From Myrmaecium sp. VS I D KN 1 (taxonomy: Eukaryota; Ascomycota; Dothideomycetes; Valsariales; Valsariaceae), in NCBI GenBank assembly GCA_019775845.1, contig JADQAV010000032.1:458884-522883 (forward strand): a stretch of 64,000 bases of DNA. Direction: 5' to 3'. Each line of letters begins with the position of its first letter. Within the stretch, counting starts at the first letter, position 1. Shown piece after piece: positions 20,303 to 30,149 of this stretch. The notes under the pieces were generated by a model, which saw only the letters and a program-made list of their open reading frames with translations, did no database searches and had not been told where the DNA came from. The position numbers and the translations under genes are program-made.

Positions 20303-22854
20303 ATGCGAACGATCGACGATGCCAGGTCAGGGAACGTGTACTGTACTTGAGCTCTATTCTAATATCTTCCAGGAGCTCATGGCCCCTTCTTGAGCGCATT
20401 CACGCGCTCTCCGACCTCAAGGATGCGATGAGGGACGGCAATGCGGGACCGGCGATAACCTCTGGCCTTCGCTCTGTGTGTTGGAAGGTATGGAGCTCCG
20501 GAACAAGCGATGCAAGGAGGAACATCACTCGCTAATCAAGACCTATCGATCAGACCTTCCTTCTCTTCGAGAATGTTGACCGCTCAACCTGGACGGTAAC
20601 CCTCGCCGATTCTCGCGGTGTTTATACTACCCTCCGCAGCCACTACCTCCGAGCCATTGAGCACCCTGAAGAAGTCGAGACAAGTATAGACCCGCTGAAT
20701 GACAGCGAAGAGGTACGGCTCACTTGAACCTGGTTTCTGGTCTACCGCCTGTACTGGCTTTGGCACATAGCTAAGCCTTGAGAAGTCACCATGGGCAGCT
20801 CTCCGAAAGGACGAGGCCATCCGAGCCGAGATATTCCAAGACGTCGAACGATGCATGCCGGACAATGTTTACTTTCGCCAGCCCGCAACGCAAAAGATGT
20901 TGTTGGACATTCTGTTCATTTGGTGCAAGCTGAATCCAGATATCGGTTACAGACAAGGAATGCATGAGCTGCTGGCGCCGATACTCTGGGTGATTGAGCG
21001 CGATGCCATCGAGCGCAGAGAGAGGGACCTTGCGAAGCCAGAGGAGGACCTGATGGCCAGCATGTTCGACCAGGACTACATTGAGCATGACACCTTCTCT
21101 CTCTTCGGAATCATTATGCAGAATGCGAAAGAATTCTTCGCCCCGAGCGAATCGCCTCAAGTCGAATCTCCTATGATCACTCGGAGCAAGCGCATATTCG
21201 AGAAGCTGCTGCCTAACGCCGACCCCGAGCTTGCTGCGCACCTGGTGAAGCTGGATATTGTACCGCAGATCTTCTTGATGTAAGACTGGTTTGGCCATTT
21301 TGCAAGGATTGTTGCTGAACTTTAGCCAGGCGGTGGGTGCGCTTGCTCTTCGGGAGAGAGTTCCCCTTCGATCAGTCTCTTCGCATGTGGGATGTCATTT
21401 TCTCGGAAGACCCGTCGCTCGAAATCGTGGACCTTATTTGCGTCGCCATGCTCCTACGAATTCGCTGGGAACGTACGTGTCATGGAGCATAGTCTTGCAA
21501 TGACATAACTAACGATGAGACAGTTTTGGACTCGGACACCAACAACGCATTTTCCCTGCTAATGCGTTATCCGGAACAATCGATGCCGGCGCACACTTTT
21601 GTAACGGATGCGATATATCTCAAGAACAATCTTTCGACTAAATCAGGCCATTACCTGGTTTCCAGATACAGTAATAGGTCCCCGGAACGCGTGAACCATC
21701 CCGACAAACGACCATTAACGCCTCAATCTGCGCGACCACTTTCTCCTTTCGGCTCGCCTATCCGCATTCTGCCGCAACCAGGAGGATTCGAGAGCTTTCT
21801 GCAAAATGCCGCACGCGATGTTTTGCAGAAGAGCGAGAAATGGGGTGTGAATAAGACCATTAGAGAGGCGATGGGCGAAGTGAAAAGAAACATGAAGGAA
21901 TTCCAATCTGGCCGAAGTACCCCATCCGCCCGCTACGCCAGAGCCAAACGCTTCTCAACACCCTCCGCGAATCCTGCGACGACCAGTCAGGCCGAAGCGC
22001 TAAGCCGCGTTGCTGAATTGGAGACACGTAACAAGGAGTTGGCCAAGATGTTGGAGGCTGCGGTCGCGGAGCTCTGGGAGTGTCAGAATAAGCGAGACAA
22101 GGAGGAAGGGGAGACGGAAAGTGAAGATGCACTTAGCCTTGCCATCGCGAAGGTACAGTTTGTCCAAGTGTATCTGGAGGATCCTGCGATCCCGCTTCCC
22201 AACGCAGAGCCCGCGAGCGACTCAACCCCCAACGAGGTGACGCCTCAAACCAGCACCCAACCAAAATCTTCCTTCCAAGATCGACCGCAAGATCCTCCTA
22301 CACCAAGTTCAGAAGTCCTCTTCGACGCCGAAGTCCCGGAGGAACCGACCGCCACTTCACCCCCACCGCCATCTCTCCCTCCAACAACCACCGCATCCAC
22401 CGCGTCGACCAAATCGTCTTCCCCAGCATTAACTCCCACGACCTCCAAACCACCCCCGCCAGCAAACCCCCTCCCCTCCGCCGCATCCTCTCGCCCCGCC
22501 TCAACCGCTCTTCCCGCCCACGCCCGCGCCCGCCCTTCCATCACCTCCGCCTCCTTCTCCTGGATGCTCGGTCACGACGCCAGCTCCGACGCCGACACGC
22601 GCGCGAGCGACACATCCACCGCCGCGGCCTCCACCTTCGCCAGCGCCGCGGGCCGCAGCGCCTTTCCCGCCGAACGCCGCCGCGCCGCGGCGCGCAGCAA
22701 GGAGAGCTCGTTTTTGTTTGGTGAGGAGGATGATGGTGCGGTGGGGGGCGGGGTGTTTGGGGGTGCTGCGGAGGGAGGTGGGAAGGTAGATGTGGGGAGG
22801 GGCTTGGAGAGGGTGGAGAGTATTGAGTTGGGGGTTAAGGGGGCCGGGAAGTAG
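20303..22854 (+). CDS. TBC-domain Rab GTPase-activating protein, TBC1D5-like
   Basis: Six exons: 20303-20325, 20373-20487, 20554-20712, 20771-21279, 21330-21472 and 21524-22854; 759 residues, all phases close. The first exon encodes only MRTIDDA plus part of the next codon. The TBC domain runs from about residue 35 to 400. It includes GPAITSGLRSVCWK, the YLRAIEHPEEVE segment, IRAEIFQDVERCMPDNVYF with the arginine-finger IxxDxxR-type motif (here EIFQDVER), and GYRQGMHELLAPILWV with the YxQ glutamine finger. Closing blocks are LDIVPQIFLMRWVRLLFGREFPFD and WDVIFSEDPSLEIVDLICVAML. These features fit the TBC1D5 group, linked to retromer and Rab7 in animals. The C-terminal half is disordered, Ser/Thr/Pro/Ala-rich, with a coiled-coil-like ELETRNKELAKMLEAAVAEL. 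Confidence 0.92.
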
Positions 22855-23722
22855 AGCGGGTGGGATGGTGCGGAGTGAGGTTGATTATGGTGGGCTTTTG
22901 AGTGGGCGGTGGTAGATGGGGGTTTTGAGGGTTGTATTTCTTCACGGTACGGCATAGTTGAGTATAGTATTTAGCAGAGAGAGAGAGAGAAAGAGGGAGA
23001 GAGAGACGCTAAACTCCGGCGATCTATCTTGCCACGCCATCTCCCTTCTCCCTTGTCTTTCACCTCGGCGTGTCCCGTCCGCAAAGCCGCTTGTATCTCG
23101 TTGTCTGTCTCTTGCAGCTCATCGTGTATCGTCTGTAATCCGTAATGCGAGACAAGCTACTAGATAGATGAAAAGGAAAAGGGAAACGGCATGCTTCAGA
23201 CCAGATCACGTTCGAGGGGTTGGAATAAGTACCTAGAGACCTAACGAATGTGAACCTCGGCGGCAGCAGCGGAAGTGTGATCTTTTCCGAGTAGTCCATG
23301 CGGGGTGCCTAAGGGCGCGGTGGGCGTGCTAACCCCCACCTAAACCCTCGGGGGGATCTCGAGCCGGCTGGTCCCTTTCTTTAGTCCCTTCCCCACCTCA
23401 TTTACTGCATCTTTCGTCCCGTCTCCCGTCCGGCCGTCGTGCCCTTAGGTTCCATGACTCGCCCGCCCTCTCTCCCTTTTCTTTAGCCCTTCCTTCCTTC
23501 CTTCCTCCCACTCTCCTGACCTGTTCTACCTCACTCACCTCCTCCTCCCCATCCTCAACATCGCCGTTACCCCTCACATCTCCCTCCGCCCGTCACGGTC
23601 AACCACCCGGAAAGGGCTGTACCACTTGAGTACTTCTAGTACTACATATAACCTACTGCCGTCCCACCTCGCGCAAGGCTGAGTGCCCGCTCGACCGTAC
23701 CAGTACCACCACACCGGCAACC
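22855..23722. other. Intergenic region with GA microsatellite and pyrimidine-rich promoter
   Basis: Contains a purine microsatellite at 22976-23007 and a long CT-rich region at 23390-23640 next to the LaeA-like gene, typical of fungal promoters. No gene is supported. Confidence 0.5.
22976..23007. repeat. GA-rich microsatellite
   Basis: About 32 bp of alternating GA with a few interruptions (AGAGAGAGAGAGAAAGAGGG-type). Simple repeat outside coding sequence. Confidence 0.8.
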
Positions 23723-23954
23723 ATGACCGCCACCTCCGACAGCGCTACCGGGGCTGCACCCGCCAGCCCGACCCAAGGAAACACGACCGGTACCGGTACC
23801 GCCAGCCCGACGACCAGTCCCGCTGCTACCACCGCTGCCACCCCCGCCGCTCCCGCCGCACGCTCTCCCACTCCCCGAAGCCCCCCGGCGCACCCTTCCC
23901 ATCCCGCCAGCCCCGTCCATGCGACCAGCCCCGTCCACCCGGCCAGCCCGATGA

Positions 23955-23986
<32 letters not shown>

Positions 23987-25310
23987 AGTCCCGGCAGTCA
24001 GGGCAGCCACGACAACGTGCACGCCCCCAACCCGACCGTGGGGAACGAACCGGTGGAGATCGATGACACGGTGCGAACGGACCCGTGACCCTCTCTTCCA
24101 TCATTGCAACGGGACTAACCGAACCACCTCCTTTTTTTCCCCCTCCATCAGGTCGACCACGATTCCGCTTACGACGACGATGATATGTGAGATGACGCGA
24201 TGGAAACCATGCTACAGCACGTCTATGGGAAAGCTAACGCTTGTCTCCGCCCAGCCAATCCTACACCACCTCCCTCGCTTCCTCCGTCCAGCGCTTTCAC
24301 GTCGAGAACGGAAGACGATATCAATCCGCAGACCGATGTACGTCTTGATTTCTCTCACAGCTGTCTCAAGCCACCACCACCACCACCACCACCCCACGCC
24401 CTCACGCTCACCCTTCCCTTTCCAGCCTACCAATTCCCCAACGACGATCAGGAGCAAGACCGCCTCGACATGCTCTCCCACATCGTCGGCATGATGACCG
24501 ATTTCCGCCTCCACCTCGCCCCGCTCGACAAGCCGCCCCGCCGCGTCCTCGACGTCGGCACTGGCACCGGGATCTGGGCCATTGAGGCCGGGGAAAAGTG
24601 GCCGGATGCCGAGATCGTACGTTTTCCCTCCTCCCCCCGCCCCAAAAAAATAAAGAACGAAAAAGTAAAACCCCCCCCCATCTAACCCCCCTCCCTCCCT
24701 CCCCCCACAGATCGGCAACGACATCTCCCCCATCCAACCACGCTGGGTGCCGCCCAACGTGCGCTTCGAAGTCGACGACGTCGAGGCGCCCTGGCCGGCC
24801 CGCGCCCCCTTCGACTACATCCACATCCGCTACATGTGCGGCAGCATCAAATCCTGGCCGCGTCTCCTCGAGCAAGCCTGGTCCGCGCTGGCGCCGGGCG
24901 GTTGGCTTGAAGTCGGCGACTACACCCAACTGCACTCGCAAGACGCCCCCGATCTGCCTGCCTCCCACCCGCTCGTCCACATGTACGCCCTCGCCAACCA
25001 CGTCTTCAACGACATCCTCGGCCAGGAGTTGAGTCCCGGCCGCTACTTGCGCGAGTGGATGGCGGCGCTCCCCGGGTCGTCGTCGCTGAGCGAGGAGGTT
25101 TTCGCGCTCCCGCTGGGTGTTTGGCCGAAGGATCCGAAGTTGAAGCGCATCGGCGCGTTGAATCTGGTGCAGTTTTTGGAGGGCTGCGAGGCGTATGTTT
25201 TGGGCCCGTTCACCCGCTACCTCGGCTGGTCGCCCGAGGAGGTCCAGGTTTTTCTTGCCCAGGTCCGCAGGGAGGCGAGACGGAAGGAGAATCATTTTTT
25301 GTTTAAGTAG
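23723..25310 (+). CDS. LaeA-like SAM-dependent methyltransferase
   Basis: Five exons: 23723-24070, 24152-24186, 24255-24337, 24426-24616 and 24711-25310; 418 residues, phases close. Residues 1-115 are Ala/Thr/Pro/Ser-rich and disordered with a poly-Ala run. Exons 2 and 3 give an acidic HDSAYDDDD segment and SYTTSLASSVQRFHVENGRRYQS, the N-terminal signature of the LaeA/UMTA group. Motif I is RVLDVGTGTGIWAIEAGE at about 195. After NDISPIQPRWVPPNVRFEVDD come the DYIHIRYMCGSIKSWP block and the GGWLEVGDY segment. Members act in the nucleus as regulators of secondary metabolism, or as methyltransferases of small molecules or proteins. No biosynthetic cluster is adjacent here, so this is probably one of the many LaeA-like paralogues, not LaeA itself. 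Confidence 0.9.
24371..24394. repeat. CAC microsatellite inside intron 3 of the LaeA-like gene
   Basis: About eight CAC units between donor 24338 and acceptor 24425. The tract lies upstream of a pyrimidine-rich acceptor and is removed by splicing in the model. Confidence 0.75.
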
Positions 25311-26262
25311 TGAGTTGCTTGTTTTGTTTTTTCCTTTCTTCTTGCCGATCGTGCCGATCGGTCGGCTGGCGGAACTCACTAACGGTTTGCTCTTTCAGTC
25401 ATGTTGTGTATGCGCAGAAACCGCTGGATGCGTAGAACATGCGTCGTCGGAGGTTGCGTGTTGAGACCGAACGGGAAAACGACCCGAAACGAGAGGAGCC
25501 ACACGCAAGAGACGGCGCGGAAGTCGCGGCGTGGAATCACGTTTTGAAGTACTGTATGTTTGCGGGAATGAGATGGAGAGGGAGAGGGAGAGGGGGAGGA
25601 GAGAGGGGGGGGAGGGAGAGAGAAAGGGAAGGGCAGCGGACGAGGAGAAGGAGAGGGAAGTGAATGGATGGGGTTGAGTGGCGAGCGGTGTGGTGTGTGT
25701 ATATACTTCATGACAGCCGACAGGACACCCGCGGTCATCACTGCAGTCCTCATTTACTTACCCTCGACCGGTCGTTCGTAGCTGGATGCTGAGAAGACAG
25801 CTTATCGGTAACATTCCTCTTTCCATCTCGCTTCCCCTCGTCGTCCACGCTGCTGCATACGACACTCCCCAAGCTCCTCCCCTCCGCCACCGAAGCGATC
25901 CCGCCCGCGGGCGTACGTCACGTCGGCGGAAGAGACGACGACGACCCGGCTGAGCATGAATTGGTACCGTAGGTAGGTAGGTAGGTTGGTCGAGGAATGA
26001 ACGGACGGACGGACGGATGGGATATAGGGATATAGGGAGCAGGAAGAGGGGAATGTTCGATGCCTCCTTTGTTTTTTTGTTTCTTTGTTTTTTTTTTCTC
26101 CACGCAGCGCATTCGCCTGACTATTCACGTAGGTATCCAGCCAGACCTGCCTTTCTCATCGCCTTCTCTTCCCTTCCCTTCTTCCCTTCCCGCCCCCCCC
26201 CCAACCTCTCCTTCACATACACTATGCTATCATCGAGTACCCTCACCCACCCACCCACCCAC
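25311..26262. other. Convergent intergenic region with purine tract
   Basis: Nearly 1 kb between convergent genes. It contains a strand-asymmetric purine tract (25566-25662) and short TAGG and GGAC repeats near 25970-26020. No gene is supported, although several spurious frames are open. Confidence 0.5.
25566..25662 (+). repeat. Polypurine (GGGAGA-type) tract
   Basis: About 97 nt consisting almost only of G and A on the plus strand, organised as GAGAGGGAGAGG-type units. Such mirror-like polypurine tracts can adopt triplex structure. Non-coding. Confidence 0.7.
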
Positions 26263-28413
26263 TCACTTACTCAACCCGCCCTTGATATGCTCCCAGAAAT
26301 TCCGACACGCTGGATGGAAGGTTTACGTTAGCAAACCGCCGCACTTCCTTAACCACCCACACCCAGGGGGAACAAAAAATAAAGAGAAAAAAGGAAGGAG
26401 AGAAGGAGAAGAAAAAAAACTCACACCGATGACACTCCGCCCCCCCCTCCACCCACCACTCCCCAAACCCATCCCAAACCCGCTCCTCCAAGCCCAGCAG
26501 CCGCTCCTCCCTCCGCAACCCACACACCCCACACGCCCTCACACCCTTCACACCACCCTCCTCCTCGCTCAAAACCCTGACCCCCATCCCCCCCTCCCTC
26601 AACACCGGCACCCCCCCACCCTCGACCCGCACCCCCGCCGCCGCGACCAGCGCGCGCACGCCCCCCACCGCCCTCGCCCACACCGCGCACAGCTCCGCGG
26701 CCGCGGCATCCTCGCGGCGCGCCTCGGCGGGGGACAGGGATGCGAGTTTCATGCCCCCCCCACCCTTGCTGCCCGCGGCGCGCGCGGGGCCGATGCGCAT
26801 CCCGGCCGCGAGGCGGGTGTCGCGGTGCCAGCGCCGGGTGCGCCCGGCGAGGAGGCGCGCGCCGATGAGGGCGAGGGTGCAGAGGCTGGTGAGGAAGGCG
26901 TGGGTGCGGGGGTGGGCGAGGATGGCGGGGCGGGCGGNNNNNNNNNNNNNNNNNNNNNNNNNNNNNNNNNNNNNNNNNNNNNNNNNNNNNNNNNNNNNNN
27001 NNNNNNNNNNNNNNNNNNNNNNNNNNNNNNNNNNNNNNNNNNNNNNNNNNNGGAGGGGGGCAGCCGGGTGAGTGGGGAGAGCGTGTGGAGGCTGCTGGTG
27101 AGGAGGGTGGTGAGGGTTGTGATGAGGGTGGAGGGTGGGGGGAGGGTGGGGAGGAGGGGGGTGGGGTTGGATTGAGGGGGGGAGCAGGGTGGGGAGGGGA
27201 GGTGGATTCCTAGGGCGCTGAGGGGGGAGGTGGGGGGGTTGGTTGGGGTGGTGGTAGAGTTTTTGGTGCTGGGGGTGGGAAGGCTGCTTTCCCAGTCGTC
27301 GAAGGAGGCCCAGTCGTCGTTCTCGTCGTCCTTGTCGGTCTTCGTTTGTATGGGTTTGCGTGCTGCGGGAGGTTGCGGGTGGGAACGGGGTGCGGCCGAG
27401 ACGGGTTTCGCGGTGCGGCTGGCCGGGGAGGGTTTGGTGGTCGGACGAGGCTGGGAGGGTTTCGTGTTGCCCGTGTTGCTTATGTTGCTTCCACTGCCGC
27501 TTCCACTTCCACCCCCACCAACGTTCAGCCGACCAAAATCCTCATCCATGCCCAGCAGGTCGAAGCTAGTAAACTGCGGCGCTGGCTGCGGCTGTTTCTG
27601 CGCCTGCGACTGCGGCTGCAATTGTGCCCCCGAACCCGAACCCGAACCCGATTCCAACCCGATTCCAATCCCCTCCCCACCCTCAAACTCCCCAAACTCA
27701 TCCTCCTCCAGCTCCTCCTCCGCATCAAACAGCACATTCGGATCCTTCGGCCTCTGCGGTTTCGGCGTCGGCTTCAACGCTGCAGGAGGTATCGTGGAAC
27801 TTCCGCTGCCTCCATTACCAGTACCAGCAATATCCCAAGGCGTGCTTGTGACCGATGGTTGTGGTTGTGGTGCAGCAGCGGCGGCGGGTTGAGGGAAGGT
27901 GAAGCTGGAGAAGGCGGAGGGGGAGGGAGTGCTGGCGGGCGGGTTTGAGGATGTGGTGGGATGCGAGGTGTGCGGTGGGTTTGCTGGGGCGAGGGTGTCG
28001 AAGGCGCTCCACGGGTCGGGCGGTGCTGAGGCTGCTGTTGTTTCTGCTGCCGGTGTCGTCTCCCCAGCGGCTTCGAAGTCGCCCCAGTCGTCGTCTGCGG
28101 CGGCGGCGGAGGGTGGTGCGGGAGCGTGAGATGGTGATGGCTGATGTTGCTGCTGCGTCGTACCCGCCGGTGCAAAGCTCCACGGGTCGAACGTTGGAGT
28201 TGATGTCGTCGGTAGTGTTTGCTGTTGTCGTTGTTGTTGTTGTTGTTGCTGCACCGGTGGCGTCGACTTCCCCTCCAACGCATCGAAGAACGAGAAGCTC
28301 CGCCCATGGCCGTTCGAAGCTGGCGTCGCCGTGGTCGTGATGTTGAGCGGTGGCGGTGGAGGAGCCTGAGCCGGGTCCGGGCTGCCGAACGCGGCGAAGA
28401 GGTCGGAGGACAT
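26263..28413 (-). CDS. Clathrin/AP-1 accessory-like protein with DWGDFE motifs and Cys-rich C-terminus; broken by assembly gap
   Basis: Start chosen at ATG 28413 (MSSDLFAAFGSPD); the frame extends upstream to an ATG at 28683. The N-terminal half is disordered with Gln, Asn, Pro and Ser tracts and short Trp/Phe motifs: SFFDALEG, DPWSF, DDDWGDFEAA, DPWSAFDTL, EDEFGEFEGG and DDWASFDDWES. These resemble gamma-ear and clathrin-binding motifs of aftiphilin/Laa2-type adaptors. An N run (26938-27051) interrupts it. Beyond the gap a helical block (AFLTSLCTLALIGARLLAGRTRRWHRDT) leads to a conserved tail, CGVCGLRREERLLGLEE then DGFGEWWV. An intron 26424-26310 (GTGAGT...CCAG) joins ECHR to SCRNFWEHIKGGLSK and the stop at 26263. 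The N-run length does not keep the frame, so the middle of the protein is uncertain. The family is conserved in ascomycetes; the adaptor role is inference. Confidence 0.75.
26938..27051. other. Assembly gap (114 N) inside a coding exon
   Basis: A run of 114 undetermined bases flanked by extremely G-rich plus-strand sequence. Coding frames left and right of it differ by one base, so its stated length is probably not exact. Confidence 0.98.
28222..28256 (-). repeat. CAA/CAG repeat encoding poly-Gln
   Basis: GTTGTT units on the plus strand encode a QQQQQQQ-R-QQQ stretch in the adaptor-like protein. A second CAA-type tract near 28540 would encode NNNNN if the upstream ATG were used. Confidence 0.8.
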
Positions 28414-30149
28414 GGGTGGGCGCGGTTGGGCGGGTGTGTGGTGTTTTGGTTGGTGGTGAACGTCGGGTTGGGAGGGAGCGGTGGATGCAGTGGACATCCG
28501 GCGGAGATACCGCACTGCTCGCTCGGTCAAACTCCGGTTGTTGTTGTTGTTGCATGAGTCAGGCGAGCTTACTTCGTGTGTTAAGGACGAGTCATGCGGA
28601 TCCGGGGCTTCCGGGATGAGATTTGGGGGCACCCTCGGGGTCATGCTGTTTACTATGTACTCCAACGACCCGTTCATCGACACGATGGACAGATACGCGG
28701 GTGGGGACGAGCGAGGGACGTGAAGATGAGAAAAATCATGAATCCTTTGTTAATGTAACATTGTGCTCTGCTCTCTATAGGTTTGGTGACTGATGCGGCG
28801 GGTTTCTAGAGGCACCCACGGGTTTAAATTACCTCTCTTCAATCCTCTATTCCCGAAATGACTCTTTTCACCTATCCTCTCCATATGAATTCAAATCTTC
28901 GAGGAATGCGCATCCAAGTCCATCCTCCTTTCTCTTTCCCCGCCGATCGCTCACCCATGCTGAGGCGGGCATCACCCTCCGGCTTGTCCCCGAGACGAAG
29001 GCACGGGGGGAGGCAGGCCGCTGTCATCCTCTCCCACGCGATCCTATCATGGCGTTCACAGTGTGCATGTGCATGGTGCATGTGCATCATGTCCGAGTCC
29101 GTTTGTGTACTCGACGGAAAGGTAAGTAGGTGATAATGTTCCAGTTACATGCTCGTATAGAGTAGATACTAGTATATGTACTTCCCCGCACCGATCCCCT
29201 TCCCCTCATCTGATCGGATGCTGCGGGAATGAAGATCGCATCTTCCTTCTCCTTCGTTGTGACTATCTTCGACAATATGTACCGTACTTGATCTATCGTA
29301 CTGCGACTCCAAATGTTGTGTGTACTACATTACTGAGGCTACCAGCCCCGCTGCAACCTGGCAGTCCGCTTGTCGGGCGGCAATCCGCGTGCGTGTCGTC
29401 ATGGCGCCAGATGCGGCGCCGTCACGGCCCGTTTTGGTGCAGCGGTTGGACGACAGGGCGGAGTGACTTATGTATGAATGCGATGATGTGGCGGCGGAGA
29501 TTGATAAGTTTGGGCAACGTGAAGAAGGAGAGGGAATGGAAAATGAGAGGGGAAAAGTGAATGGCTGACATCGACATCATCCACTTGCCTACAGTACCTA
29601 TGTGAAAATCCACCGCCGTTGCTCAAGTCCACACCCTAAACTAGCACGACCAACCGCCGCCGCCGCCCGCTGCCCGCTGCCCGCCGCCCGCCGCCCGCCG
29701 CTCCTCTCTCGTCCACGGGCCAAGGCGGTTTTTTTACCCCACGAACCCGCCATCGACTGCCCTGGTACGACGACGACTCTGTACGACGCCGACTACCGAC
29801 CACCCACCACTCTCGTACCGACGGTACCTCACTTACTTCCTCTCTCTCACCACCTGCTGTGGAGTGGAGGGATTGTACCGACCGCCTGCCTCCTACCTTA
29901 GCTACTTACCTTACTATCACCTGCTCCCTCTGGGTTGCTACCCGCGACGACCATCGCTCACCTATCGCCTACGACATACAGTACATACCACACCCTCTCA
30001 CGCCTGCCACACCCCGACCACCCACCTCCCCATCCCATCCCAATCCCTCTCCCCTCGCTCTCGCCGTGCCGTGCACCTTCTTCCCCAGCAATTCACTTTG
30101 CTGGTCCCGACTCGCTCCATTCACGCACCCATTCCCGAACCCGGTTGAT
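28414..30149. promoter_or_regulatory. Long divergent intergenic region
   Basis: About 1.7 kb between the adaptor-like gene (-) and the PAS kinase (+). The stretch 29640-30130 is C-rich with CCGCC and TACC repeats on the plus strand, probably the kinase promoter and leader. No gene is supported. The short in-frame extension 28414-28683 may be 5' coding or leader sequence of the adaptor-like gene. Confidence 0.45.

Noticed and set aside
24360-24400. Possible CRISPR-like or coding poly-His tract
   Set aside because: It is a CAC microsatellite inside a well-phased intron of the LaeA-like gene.
14766-25310. Membrane-traffic or secondary-metabolism gene cluster (SIP3-like, TBC, LaeA-like)
   Set aside because: The genes are separately promoted housekeeping or regulatory types and no backbone biosynthetic enzyme is present; proximity alone is not evidence.
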